Below are positions 45,455 to 54,279 of a stretch of DNA of 64,000 bases, in pieces. The stretch comes from Adiantum capillus-veneris. Its lineage: Eukaryota > Streptophyta > Polypodiopsida > Polypodiales > Pteridaceae. The notes below the pieces were generated by a model that had not been told where the DNA came from, did no database searches, and saw only the letters and a program-made list of their open reading frames with translations. The stretch covers positions 78,294,872 through 78,358,871 of the forward strand of contig CM043953.1 in assembly GCA_014529385.2 (NCBI GenBank), read 5' to 3'. The position numbers and the translations under genes were made by a program. Position 1 is the stretch's first letter; every line of letters begins with the position of its first letter.

Positions 45455-45832
45455 AGGCGCTACCTCTTAAAGTGAAGGCTGTGAGTGGTGGCTCTCACCT
45501 GCTCTGGGGTCATAATACCCAATTCTCTCCAGGAACTTGCCATCGCGAGGACTCCTACTGTCAGCAGCATGAATGCGATAGAAGGGGGCGTTTTTGCGCC
45601 CAAATCGAGCAAGGCGAAGACGAACAACCCCCATTTTCTTACTGGTGACGAAGGCGCTGCAGCGTTCCAAGTTGAGAGTCTCCAAGCTCTGCTCTAGAGT
45701 TTCTGGCGCGGGTTTCTGCTCCTTCTTGACTATGGGTCGGAGGGCAGGCTGAGGCGTTGCAGAAAATAAGGTTTCTCCTGGCCTCGTTGCCGTGGTCCCT
45801 GTAGCGATGATGTTCGGGGGAATGGATGTCAT
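35389..45832 (-). CDS. RPS16: Nuclear gene for organellar 30S ribosomal protein bS16
   Basis: It encodes a 193-residue precursor of bS16, which binds 16S-type rRNA in the small subunit of plastid and/or mitochondrial ribosomes. Exons: 45832-45499, 35742-35697 and 35590-35389 (stop TAA 35389-35391). Splice phases fit exactly: Gly spans exons 1/2 and Lys spans exons 2/3, with GT donors and CAG acceptors. The conserved core starts at residue 67 ([12 protein letters not shown], then PFYRI and [18 protein letters not shown]) and continues through [20 protein letters not shown] to the end of bS16 (AGLLP). Residues 1-66 are probably an organelle-targeting extension, rich in Ser, Thr, Ala and Pro at first and acidic later. 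The tail is acidic ([13 protein letters not shown]), unusual for this protein. Intron 1 is about 9.76 kb and filled with repeats; intron 2 is 106 bp. No stop or frameshift is seen. Plastid versus mitochondrial targeting cannot be decided here. Confidence 0.93.
36466..37512 (+). repeat. LTR-R1 5' LTR
   Basis: 1047 bp. It includes repeated CAGCGTTTCAGTTTTCAG words and runs of AGTACCCAGTACC-type repeats (36830-37290). Confidence 0.85.
37513..38160 (+). other. LTR-R1 primer site, interior and purine tract
   Basis: TGGTATCGAAT at 37514 is followed by 600 bp with no supported ORF and a small (CGCATT)n-like tract near 37798-37822. It ends in the G-rich purine tract directly before 38161. Confidence 0.75.
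38161..39349 (+). repeat. LTR-R1 3' LTR, interrupted and truncated
   Basis: Homologous to 36466-37285, with a 443-bp MITE inserted at 38465-38907. The last ~230 bp of the LTR are missing, replaced at about 39350 by unrelated sequence. Confidence 0.82.
38465..38907. mobile_element. hAT-type MITE, GGAACG-rich
   Basis: An 8-bp target duplication GCATAAAG (38457-38464 and 38908-38915) flanks 443 bp. The ends CATAGTTACCCGG and, inverted, CAGTGTAACAGGG fit hAT termini. The intact site exists once in the other LTR copy, near 36766. The interior is rich in CGGAACG and CGTTCCG, with large self-complementary parts. It has no transposase. Confidence 0.85.
39350..39617 (-). pseudogene. Captured exon of an unidentified gene
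   Basis: On the minus strand an acceptor-like TGTTTTTCACAG at about 39618-39629 precedes a clean frame of about 90 codons ([13 protein letters not shown], then [20 protein letters not shown], ending near AYGIPTFPG). The composition looks like real protein, but I do not recognise it. It sits between two LTR-R copies, so a transposon probably carried it here. It is not joined to RPS16, which reads on the same strand, but an alternative exon cannot be excluded. Confidence 0.5.
39618..40207. other. Sequence between captured exon and next LTR-R copy
   Basis: Includes the presumed intron upstream of the captured exon. No other coding signal is visible. Confidence 0.5.
40208..41211 (+). repeat. LTR-R2: third, diverged LTR-R copy
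   Basis: Starts TGTCACGTGCACACTTCAC like the other two. It shares the 3' blocks GGGACCCGACAT, GTCTCTTTTCTC and ACTAGATCCGAGC, ending near CACTTGA. Its centre differs, with many CGTCGTCGACAT words. It is a solo LTR or the partner of a lost element. Confidence 0.75.
41118..41585 (+). repeat. Tandem duplication, 234-bp unit x2
   Basis: Units 41118-41351 and 41352-41585 begin CAGTTCAGTTCTTTC and differ at about three positions. The unit includes the end of LTR-R2 and the sequence after it, so the duplication followed that insertion. Confidence 0.93.
41586..43304. other. Repeat-rich intron segment, no gene
   Basis: Contains a GGAACG-rich block (41600-41690) like the MITE at 38465, a GA-rich tract (41855-42010) and a (GA)n microsatellite at 42277-42326. 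GACTCTGATACCA at 42717-42729 is the reverse of a retrotransposon primer site; ATACCATG near 42242 is similar but weaker. These suggest remnants of minus-strand LTR elements, but I could not define LTR pairs. Confidence 0.5.
43313..44051. mobile_element. hAT-type non-autonomous element (outer)
   Basis: An 8-bp target duplication GGGTAAGC (43305-43312 and 44052-44059) flanks 739 bp. The ends CATAGTTGACACG and, inverted, CAGGGTTGTCCACG match hAT style. ACGTACG-rich arms near both ends are complementary. It contains a second MITE at 43486-43691 and no transposase. Confidence 0.85.
43486..43691. mobile_element. hAT-type MITE nested in the outer hAT element
   Basis: 206 bp with ends CAGGGCTAGAAAC and, inverted, CAGTGTTAGAAAA, flanked by an 8-bp duplication CTTAGTAC (43478-43485 and 43692-43699). 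It is AT-rich and non-coding. Confidence 0.85.
44439..44614 (+). repeat. Tandem duplication, 88-bp unit x2
   Basis: Two nearly identical units contain AAACTCTAGCAGTTTGG and GAGAGAGAAAAGACC. A smaller repeat of CTCCTGGGAGATATT lies just upstream at about 44145-44180. Confidence 0.93.
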
Positions 45833-45892
45833 GGCTTGCTCAAAGGGAGTGATAGAAATGTTGGCTATTGTTCGCTAACCGAGAGAGTCTAT

Positions 45893-45929
<37 letters not shown>

Positions 45930-45930
45930 A
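45833..45930 (-). promoter_or_regulatory. RPS16 5' UTR and possible core promoter
   Basis: Upstream of the ATG at 45832 the minus strand carries a (CT)n tract (45897-45925) and CTTTATAG (about 45889-45896), a weak TATA-like site 57 bp before the ATG. CT-rich leaders are common near plant transcription starts. No experiment supports the site. Confidence 0.35.
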
Positions 45931-46208
45931 GAGAGCCCACTCACCCACACCCACATGTCTCAAGCGCGGCTAAGGAAAAGATAGGTTCGCTCTATCCAAA
46001 GCCTGTTCAAAATGAAAAATGGCCGGCTCAAGTTTGGGCAGGAAGATTCTCAAACCGGTTCAAATTATGGAAATTTTAGGCATAGTATGAGATTTTTAGT
46101 GTCATGATCCTGCTCAAATTTAGAGTTAGTCTGTTCAATGCATGTGAAAAGGCTCCAAAGCCGGGTCCATAAACATATTTCCCAAGCATTGGCCGACTCC
46201 GACTCCGA

Positions 46209-46251
<43 letters not shown>

Positions 46252-46658
46252 TATCAAATGGAGGCTCTTGAGCACAAGAAGCCTTGAGGTAGAGGGATAT
46301 GTGAGAAAGATGTTGCCACTTGTAAAGGGCCGATCGAACTTCGAATATTAGCACCTGTAGGGTTAGAGAACCTTGTAACACGGAATGATAAGGAACACCC
46401 CCAAGACTTTGAGAAATGTTTTTTATTGCTTTTGGACCTCTTGGATGCAAATAAAGCATGCTTATACAAAGTGCACAAAGCTGGTGTGTGCCAATTATCT
46501 CTACATATGTGCAGGTCAGTTGTGCACGGTATATATGTTGTTTTTGTACATAGGAATGTCAAAACTTCAAAGAGTGAGTAAGTGCTTTTAAAACGTCAAA
46601 AACCGAACTTTTTATCAGTTTTGGGTCATGAGTGAAGTGTGGCAAAAGGTGGGGGTTT
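45931..46658. other. Upstream flank of RPS16
   Basis: Contains a (GA)n tract (46212-46248) and the dispersed repeat at 46390-46515. No gene is seen. Confidence 0.55.
46390..46515 (+). repeat. Dispersed direct repeat, copy 1
   Basis: Matches 53615-53745 in the same orientation, at about 75-80% by eye, including CTTGGATGCAAATAAA and TACAAAGTGNACAAAG. The two copies bracket the Gy1-2/LINE block. Confidence 0.7.
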
Positions 46659-47391
46659 TGTAATGGGAATGGCCTATGAACTTTGAGAATAGCGGAATTA
46701 AAAGAATTAGAGTGAGCATTTTTGTGAGATTAATTTGAGAACATAGAGGGTGAACTTAATTGATAGTAGCAACATGAACATAGTACTTAATTAACTTGGC
46801 ATAAACAATACTTTTGCAAGAGAGAGAGTATTAGAGAACGTGACAATAGTTGAGGACCGGATTTCCTTGGAGCTGGTCCCCCCTTCAAAAGGCGTTTGTA
46901 TTATAGATTCTCGCATCAAGAGAGACTTGGTACAATACAATCTTTGTGTTCCTTGTGACCTTGGTGATGCTGTGAAGATGGAAAGCTTCATGCATCACGA
47001 GCATAACATAAACTTTGCAAAAAGCATTAACTATCCCAAGCCTTAGTCCCAAGGCCTCAAACACCTTCAAAGGTGGAGAGAGCTAGCGGGGAATGAGGGT
47101 AGGGAAGAGGAAGAAGAATCATTCATAGGAGAAAGAAATTGTTCCTCACTCTTCTTGCTTAGCATAGCATAATAGCATAGTAATGAAGATAAAGAAGATA
47201 GCAAGCTTAAGCATTGAAGCATGGCTCTTGGTTGGATTTGCATTCCATAGCCAAGAGTGTTGGTGTAGTCTCTCCACTTTTAAACAAGCTTGGAGAAGGA
47301 GATGGAGCTCTTGCACTTTGCACTCCACACAATGAGAGAATGTGTGTGTGTGTGTGTGTGGGAGAGTATACCCCCCTCTCATGCTTGGTCC

Positions 47392-47394
<3 letters not shown>

Positions 47395-47442
<48 letters not shown>
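47395..47442 (+). repeat. (CT)n microsatellite at LINE 5' junction
   Basis: About 22 CT units. A matching (CT)n stands at the other LINE junction (51823-51851). The LINE seems to have entered a CT tract of the LTR. Confidence 0.85.
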
Positions 47443-47444
<2 letters not shown>

Positions 47445-47479
47445 CCAAAACTCGCAAGGGTGGAAAATCCACACTCGCC

Positions 47480-48115
47480 ATGGAGAATGATGCAAAATCT
47501 CCAAGGAATTTGGATGCTAATCCAACCACATCGTCTACAACAACAGAAGCAATGATCATGGCTTACTTGATCTCATTACAAGAAACCATCAACAAACAAG
47601 GTGAAGAGTTGCACGCACTTGCAATGGAGAATGGTACTTTAAGAGTTCTTGTTGTGGAGAATGAGCACCTCACGAAGGTTCTTGAAATGCAAACAACACG
47701 CTTGGTGCATCTTGAGAATGAGGTTCAAGAATGTAAGCGCTCTCTTGTGGACATGAATCTATTGAAAGAGCGCTTGAGCAAAGTTGAGAGTGATCATGTA
47801 TTGAAAGAGGAAACGATAGATACAATACGACATGATGTATGTGAGATGAGAAATGCATCCAAATCATGGGTTGATATATGTAAGGATAATGTGGTTTCTA
47901 CATTTCCTATCACGCAAGCCGTTGTCCAAGCAAAGAATGTAGAGAATGTGGACACTCAAGAATTGCAAGAACGGCAAAAACGCTCAAAGAATATCGTCAT
48001 TCATGGAATCAAGGAGGAAAGCATGGAAACACCCCAATCTCTTGCGGTTGCTATTGAAGACTTTTTTGCTACACACTTTGGCATGTCTGGAATCATGGAT
48101 TATGGTGCACATTGA
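47480..48115 (+). pseudogene. LINE ORF1 (coiled-coil, RNA-binding type)
   Basis: Starts at the ATG at 47480 (MENDAKSP). A long heptad-rich stretch (about residues 20-130) suggests a coiled coil. RSKNIVIHGIKEE then resembles the start of an RRM-like ORF1 domain. The frame ends early at 48115; the following 250 bp continue in other frames, so the C-terminus is lost by frameshift. ORF1 proteins coat LINE RNA. Confidence 0.7.
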
Positions 48116-48375
48116 GTTGGAAAACAAGGAATCCCTTGCTCGGGAGAAAGACCTATTGTATGTACCATGGTTGATGAGGTAAAGAGAAAGATCATCCTGA
48201 CAATAGTTGGATCTACCTCAAAGGAACGGGTTGTAATGTATATGAGAATCACACTCTTATGCAACAAAATGTACGTCGCAAAGCATATGAGAAAATAACC
48301 AAGAAGGTCAAGGTGTCATCTCAAGAAGAAAAGTCACTTGAGGAGGATGCAAGTCCACCCAACAAATAGGGACAC

Positions 48376-51300
48376 ATGATCTATGAGACCAACTCACGCT
48401 TGCGAATAAGCTTTTGGAATTATAACGGCTATCCATGGAATGTGGGAATTGGCATTGATGAGCTTACCAATGACTCTGATGTGATACTTGTTGTTGAAAC
48501 ATGGGAGCATGATGCACAACGAATTCTTGGATTTGACAAATATGATGTGCATTCTTTGATGTGGACCAAAAATGCAAAGCAACGTAGAGGCCAAGGAGAC
48601 GTAGCATGTATGATAAAAAAGGGTTTGAAAGATGTTTCCATTGTCAAAGAAGATAAGTATAAACGCTACTTATGGCTGAAAATCAGTCCACCCAATGGTC
48701 AAGTCATGTTTGTGGTTGGTTGCTACATTCCCCACTATGAATCCGACTTTTATGCTCGCTTGGATATAAATAGAGATCAGCTCTTTGTTGAAGTAAAGGA
48801 AGACATTGCTCATTACAAGGGCCAAGGTGAAGTCATTGTCTTTGGAGACATGAATGCTCACACAAATACGTTATAACACGACACACAACAAGTTGACATG
48901 CCGCATGTTTCAAGAAGAATGGATGACTCATACGTGTATAATCGAATTTCTAATGATGCAAAAGGATTGGATCACTATGGAAAGTCACTTCTACATATGT
49001 GCAATAGTACCGGAATGCTCATTGCAAATGGTGTATCTTTATGGCAAGGCACCAATGACTTTACATGTAGAAAGCATAATGGTGATAGTGTGATTGACTA
49101 TATGTTGTTTTTGGAAGCCATTGTAGAATGCATACAAAGCTTTACACTTGGTGAATGGAATCCGGAATCGGATCATAGGATGCTATGTATTGACCTCAAG
49201 TGTGGTAAAAGACCCGAGCATGTAGCCTCCAATCATGATGTGAATCATTTGTACCTACGTATAGACTTCAAACGAGCACTTATATATGTTGATATGGTGG
49301 ACCAAATGTTAAGCATGACAGAGCATCAAGAGAGCCCAACATTAGAATGCAAGTGGAAAGTTTTCAAAGAAGTAATTTTCTCTTGTGCGAGGGAATGCTT
49401 TTCGGTGAAACACATGTCTTGCAAAAGATCTAAGAAGGGTAGCACCAAGAAGAAATGGTGCGACATGGAATGTAGTCAAGCCCGAAAACACTTACTAAGG
49501 TTGGATGCAAGCAAAGAAAAAGAAAGTTACTTGGAACATTCATACACATACAAAGCACTTGTTCAAAAAAAGAGGAGAAGGTGGGAAGTCAAAAAACAAC
49601 TTTCTTTAGTGTAAGAGAAAGCACATGCATGTGGCAAGGTTTGGCAAAATCTAAAAGGCAAGTGTGTTGAGAGCTTTGGTAACTTGACTCTTTAGGATAT
49701 GTATATTCATTGCAAGAATCTCTATGAGCAGCCTAATGTTGATAAGATGGAGTGTTGTAGCTCCCTTCCGTTTATGCCTCCCTTCTTTACCATTGAAAAT
49801 ATATGCCGCGCGCTTGAGAAACTTGCTACTCGCAAGGCACGGGACCTTCAAGGTATCAAGGCTGAAATGATTAAATGGACAAGCAAGAAAACACGATATT
49901 GGATATGCGATATGTTTAACCTTGCACTTCAGCATGACATGCTTCATGATTGGAGTGAAAATTGGATCAAACCTTTGCACAAAGGAGGAGATGTAAACAA
50001 TGTGAATAACTATCGCACTATAATGGTTGGTTCTTTGATGGCAAAGTTATTTGGATGTATCATGGAGATGAAAATAAGTGAATGGGCTGAAAAGAACGGC
50101 AAACGTGCACTAGGCCAAGCAGGTTTTCAAAAGCATCATAGCACTATTGATCACCTTGTCACTCTTCGAGTTCTTATGGAAGCGTCTCGATTCAAAGGAA
50201 AAAAGTTGTATTGTTACTTTGTGGATTTCAAGAAAGCTTTTGACATGGTATCGCGAGCAAATCTTTGGAGACGTATGCAAAGCCTTCAAGTGCCGAGAGA
50301 ATTTATGCATGCAGTCTTTTGCATCTACCAAAAAGTGATATGTTGACTACGTATGGGAGATGGAATTTCAGAATTTTTTGCAAGCACCATTGGTGTCAAA
50401 CAAGGATGCCCACTTCCCCCAACCCTCTTTGGGCTACTCATTGATGAATTGGAATGCATGGTTCTTGATTTTATGCAACAAGAAGGCATAGAAGAGGTTA
50501 AGATCGGAAATGCGGTGATCATGCTTTTGCTTTATGCCGATGATATAGTGCTCTTGGCACATACCTTAGAAGATGCACAAAAGCTTATGAGTGTCTTGGA
50601 ACGCTTTTGCCTACATAGCGGACTGATCGTGAATGGATCCAAAAACCAAGGTTATGCTTGTAAAGACCCTCAATGATGAAAATCCATGCATTGTATACAA
50701 CAATGAGCAACTTGAAGTGGTAGATAGGTTCAAGTACCTTGGTCTTGAGGTTCCATCCAATCATAGATGGAAGGATTGCGCAATGCGTCGATTGGAAGCC
50801 CGAAAGAGGGCTTATTATGCATTTGAGAACATGTGCAATGCTAGAGAGATCAAGTGTTGGGCTCTCAAAAAGTACCTCTTTTGACACATTGGTGACACCG
50901 GTGCTTCTTTATGGAGTGGAGGTGTGGGGTGGTAGCATCAGGAAGTCTACTTGGAAAGAGTTTGAGAATGTCCAAAAGCGTTTTCTCACCAACTTTCTCC
51001 AAGTCAAGACACAAACACCTTACATGCTCTTACTTTTTGAGTCTGGATCGCTTCCCATTGAGGTCTTGGGCATGCAAAGGGTTGTGGTGTACATGCTTAA
51101 GACACAACGTAGCCCTTTGTATCGACTTCCTATAAACGCATATGAAGCAAGTCAAAAGGTGCAAAAGACATGCAAGAGCAAAATCTCAGCAAAATATTAA
51201 GTTCGGGGTGGATGCTTGACATCAAGAAATGGTTTGGAAGATGGGATGCATGTCACTTGGTCAAGGATGCGTCGATCGACTCCCAAGTAAATGAGGTCTT

Positions 51301-51728
51301 CTTACAACGCCAATGTATCACGGCTTGGGAGAAATCCGGAGGTTCTCGCTTTAGCCATTACACCCCACACATTCCTAAACTACAAATCTCTCTTCTTCTC
51401 CGAACGCAGTAACCGAACCCATCCCTACATCCTTGAGCCCATCCCATTGAGTGTAATCCGCACCATTGCCTCCATTCGTCTTAGCTCCCATTCTCTACGT
51501 TGCGAGACAGGACGTTGGGACACTGGTGAGGAGTCTCATCAACTTTGCACCTTATGCCCTCATCAAGTGCGAGAGAGTGAGTACCACACACTACTTGAGT
51601 GCTCAGCTTTTGACCACATTAGGTCCTCTTTTCCCCATATATTCAGCCATGAACTCTCCCTACATACCTTCCTCTCCCAACCACGATGTGGACTCTCTAT
51701 TGTGACGTTCATTTTAGTCATTTTTTAG
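48376..51728 (+). pseudogene. LINE ORF2: endonuclease, RT, zinc-finger tail (broken)
   Basis: The AP-endonuclease starts with RISFWNYNG (about 48400). It has VVETW (about 48490), GDMNAHT (about 48848) and SVIDYMLF...ESDHRML (about 49087-49185). RT has KARDLQGIKAEMIKW, KPLHKGGD (about 49970), YFVDFKKAFD (about 50215), GVKQGCPLPPTLFG (about 50395) and LYADDIVLL (about 50530), so the catalytic YADD is intact. A thumb with LLYGVEVWG follows near 50905, then a C-terminal finger CTLCPHQ...H...C (about 51550-51605). Stops or frameshifts occur near 48876, 49612, 50344, 50640, 50884 and 51198. The enzyme would nick target DNA and copy LINE RNA into it. Confidence 0.9.
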
Positions 51729-51851
51729 CATCGAGAGTCACTTATGACCTCCATTCACACCACGTGACATGTTCATTTGGTCCCATAGGTCATATTTGAC
51801 CTCCGAGGACAATAATAGAACTATCTCTCTCTCTCTCTCTCTCTCTCTCTA

Positions 51852-52784
51852 GTAATATTTAATTATATCATTTAGGATATGTGTCCTCTTTTTCCTCTTT
51901 GAGAGAAAGAACTTAATTATTTATTTTTATGCATTTAAATTCTCATTGGACCCCTTTAAATCCTTTCCAATAGGATTCAAGCACATCATGAGGGCCAACA
52001 TGTGGAGAATTTTTTGAACATGTGTCTTTTATGCTTCTCAAGTCATTTGGTTTAAATTAAATACTTCAAGCATTTAGTCAATCAAACATGTGTCTTTTAT
52101 GCTTCTTAAGTCATTTGGTTAAATTGAATACTTCAAGCACTTAGTCAATCAAGCATGGAATGCTTCTTAAGTTTGGTTTGAATTGAATACTTCAAGCACT
52201 TAGTCAATCAAGCATGGAACTTTGATGCCTCTTGAGAGTTTAGCTTTGAGTTGAACATTTCAAGAACCTTAGTCATTTTAAGCATAAAAATCACCTCAAG
52301 CTTTGGGTAAGGTTCCCACAAACATTTTAAGCACTTCAGCTAACAAGCCGACAAGCACATCATGCTTGGGTAGGGTTCCCACCTCAAGGTCAGCCCTAGC
52401 TTGCCTAAGGTCAAATGACTTTTTAACACTAACTTTTGGAGGTCTTTGAAGGAAAACCTAATGTCTTTTAAGCTCCATTAGATGCACGTTGCTCTTTGAT
52501 AGACTACCTCTGTTTGGACCCCTATTGAATTGCAACCATCTCTCCTCTTGGTCCCTTGTTGAGGTAAATCTAGAAGCACTTATTGCACATTGCTCTTTGG
52601 TAGACAGTCTCCTTTTGAACCCCTATTGAGATGCAACTATTTCTCCTTTTGGTCCCCTGTTGAGATAGGTCTAGAAGCACATATCTATATCCTAACTCTT
52701 GTTTCCCTTTTATATTCCCATATTAAGTGATCAGTTTAATATGAGAAAATCATTTGGTAAAGTTAGATATTATATTTTATGACA
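51852..52784 (-). repeat. Gy1-2 LTR, first part
   Basis: Right-hand portion of the split LTR. It has several short direct repeats of ATACTTCAAGCACTTAGTCAATCAAGCATG type (52060-52215) not seen in that form in Gy1. Confidence 0.85.
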
Positions 52785-53290
52785 TTACCTCTCTCTTGAA
52801 ATCATAGTCGTCCTCGACTATAAGGTAGAGAAGATAAAGCTTAGTAATTAGTCCATGTTTCTTAGCGGGTAGAGGATCCCTTTTTACCCTACGACATCAT
52901 TCCAGAATGGATGAATAATCCATTTGGTGCTTGGGAGACTTAGCTGCCGCAAGCATGTCTGCTCTTTAGTCCATATCATACTTCCAAAGTAGAGTGACAA
53001 GTTCTACTTGTTAGTGTTTGGAAGACTCAAACATGATCCTAAGCATGCATACTTCTTAAATTTTGTGCACAATAAAAGAAAGAGAATGAGTCTTATAAAA
53101 CAAAAACATTGTTCATTTAAAATGCATTTTTATTTGCTTACTCTAGTGTAGCATTGTAAGCATTGACAAGGTTCATATTATCCTTAAGTTAGGTTCCTTG
53201 CATCCGTCTAGCATCTTTAAAAGGATAATTCTTAAACTTAACAAGATATCATTGGATAACGTTACCGTTTCTTAGTACCTTGTGTTTGAG
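52785..53290 (-). pseudogene. Gy1-2 Pol C-terminal end (chromodomain) and purine tract
   Basis: The purine tract at 52785-52797 is the same as in Gy1. Further right, the minus strand matches the Gy1 chromodomain end (53290-53140), including the AATGCTTACAATGCTACA block. Similarity stops near 53290, so the rest of this element is absent or too decayed. Confidence 0.8.
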
Positions 53291-54279
53291 GTTGTCTAAG
53301 AATCAAAGTGTAGGGTGAGCAAATGCAGTTGTGGTAGTTGGGATATGCTTGATATCACAAGCGCATGGGTTTTATCTTCAAGAGAGGTAGATCAGCTTGG
53401 TATACCATGTGTATGATGTTAAATGAAGTATGGAAATGGGTGGTGAGAGAAGCCACACTTTTTAGATTTTTTTCATAAGAATATATGCCTTCTTGGGATG
53501 CAAACTATAAAGACTCACTACTTGATGCTAGAGTATGTACATGAAACACTTGAAAGTGTTCTATGCTTGTTGGAGGGACAATATGTGACATGTTTTTATA
53601 GAGTGACACGAGATACCCAAAAACTTTGAAGGTCTTATTTTACTGCTTTTGAACCACTTGGATGCAAATAAATCATGCTTGTACAAAGTGTACAAAGGTA
53701 GTGTGTGCTAGATGTCTCTATGCATGTGGGTTAGGCCATTTCTAGCCCAAAATGATCCATTTGGCCATAGAAAGCCCAAACGAGCTAAAAAAAATTCCTA
53801 AAATTTTGAAAAATTCCCTAGAGCTCAATTTTCATGTTGAACCTCGTTTTTCAATTGTTGTGACCTCTAATCACATCATTGATTTGTACATAGGCTAGTT
53901 GCTATTTTCAGACGTTGTTCGTGCATTGAACTCTCTAGGCAAAATGAGTGTACCACCATGATGCAATTAACATATGTACATCACTAATCCAATGTAGGCA
54001 TGTTCTAAAGTGAGAAAACACACAACTATTCCATGTCTAAGGCCTCGACTCCCTTGTAAGGTATGCACACAATTGCAACTATAGCAATTACTTTCATGCA
54101 TATGACACTATGTACATGTAGCATTTGCTCCAACATATCAAAATCATAAAAAATAAGATAAATTTTTTAATTTCACATTATCTATGTGCCATAGTACAAT
54201 ATCCATCCCCTATAAACCTGCGCATCCTCCAATATATGCCACAATAGTCTTTATTAAGCATCAAAACTCATGGTCAAAC
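53291..54279. other. Intergenic or decayed LTR sequence next to Gy2
   Basis: No coding. It includes dispersed repeat copy 2 (53615-53745). Its place just after the Gy2 integrase end suggests a Gy2 3' LTR, but I cannot set ends. Confidence 0.45.
53615..53745 (+). repeat. Dispersed direct repeat, copy 2
   Basis: Partner of 46390-46515. Confidence 0.7.

Larger units (their letters stand above)
35743..45498 (-). other. RPS16 intron 1 (9.76 kb, transposon-filled)
   Basis: Bounded by GTGAGAGC (donor, complement of 45491-45498) and TTTCAG (acceptor, at 35743-35748). It contains the LTR-R elements, three hAT-type MITEs, a captured exon and several tandem duplications, listed separately. 35743-36465 contains nothing I recognise. 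A (TG)n tract lies 40 bp inside the donor (45409-45453). Confidence 0.85.
47441..51820 (+). mobile_element. LINE (non-LTR retrotransposon), broken
   Basis: About 4.4 kb with ORF1, then AP-type endonuclease and reverse transcriptase in order, with no LTRs. It lies inside the Gy1-2 LTR between two (CT)n tracts, which may be the target duplication. The 3' end has no clear poly-A. Several frameshifts and stops disable it. Confidence 0.85.
46659..52784 (-). repeat. Gy1-2: LTR of a second Gy1-family element, split by a LINE
   Basis: On the minus strand the LTR starts TGTCATAAAA at 52784 and ends CCCATTACA at 46659. The parts 52784-51852 and about 47394-46659 together match the Gy1 LTR (2680-4345) in order, including the GGTCCTCAACT block and the CTTGGCTATGGA block. 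The LINE at 47441-51820 lies between. A purine tract and the family's Pol end lie directly to the right, so this is a 3' LTR. It is clearly older than Gy1. Confidence 0.88.
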
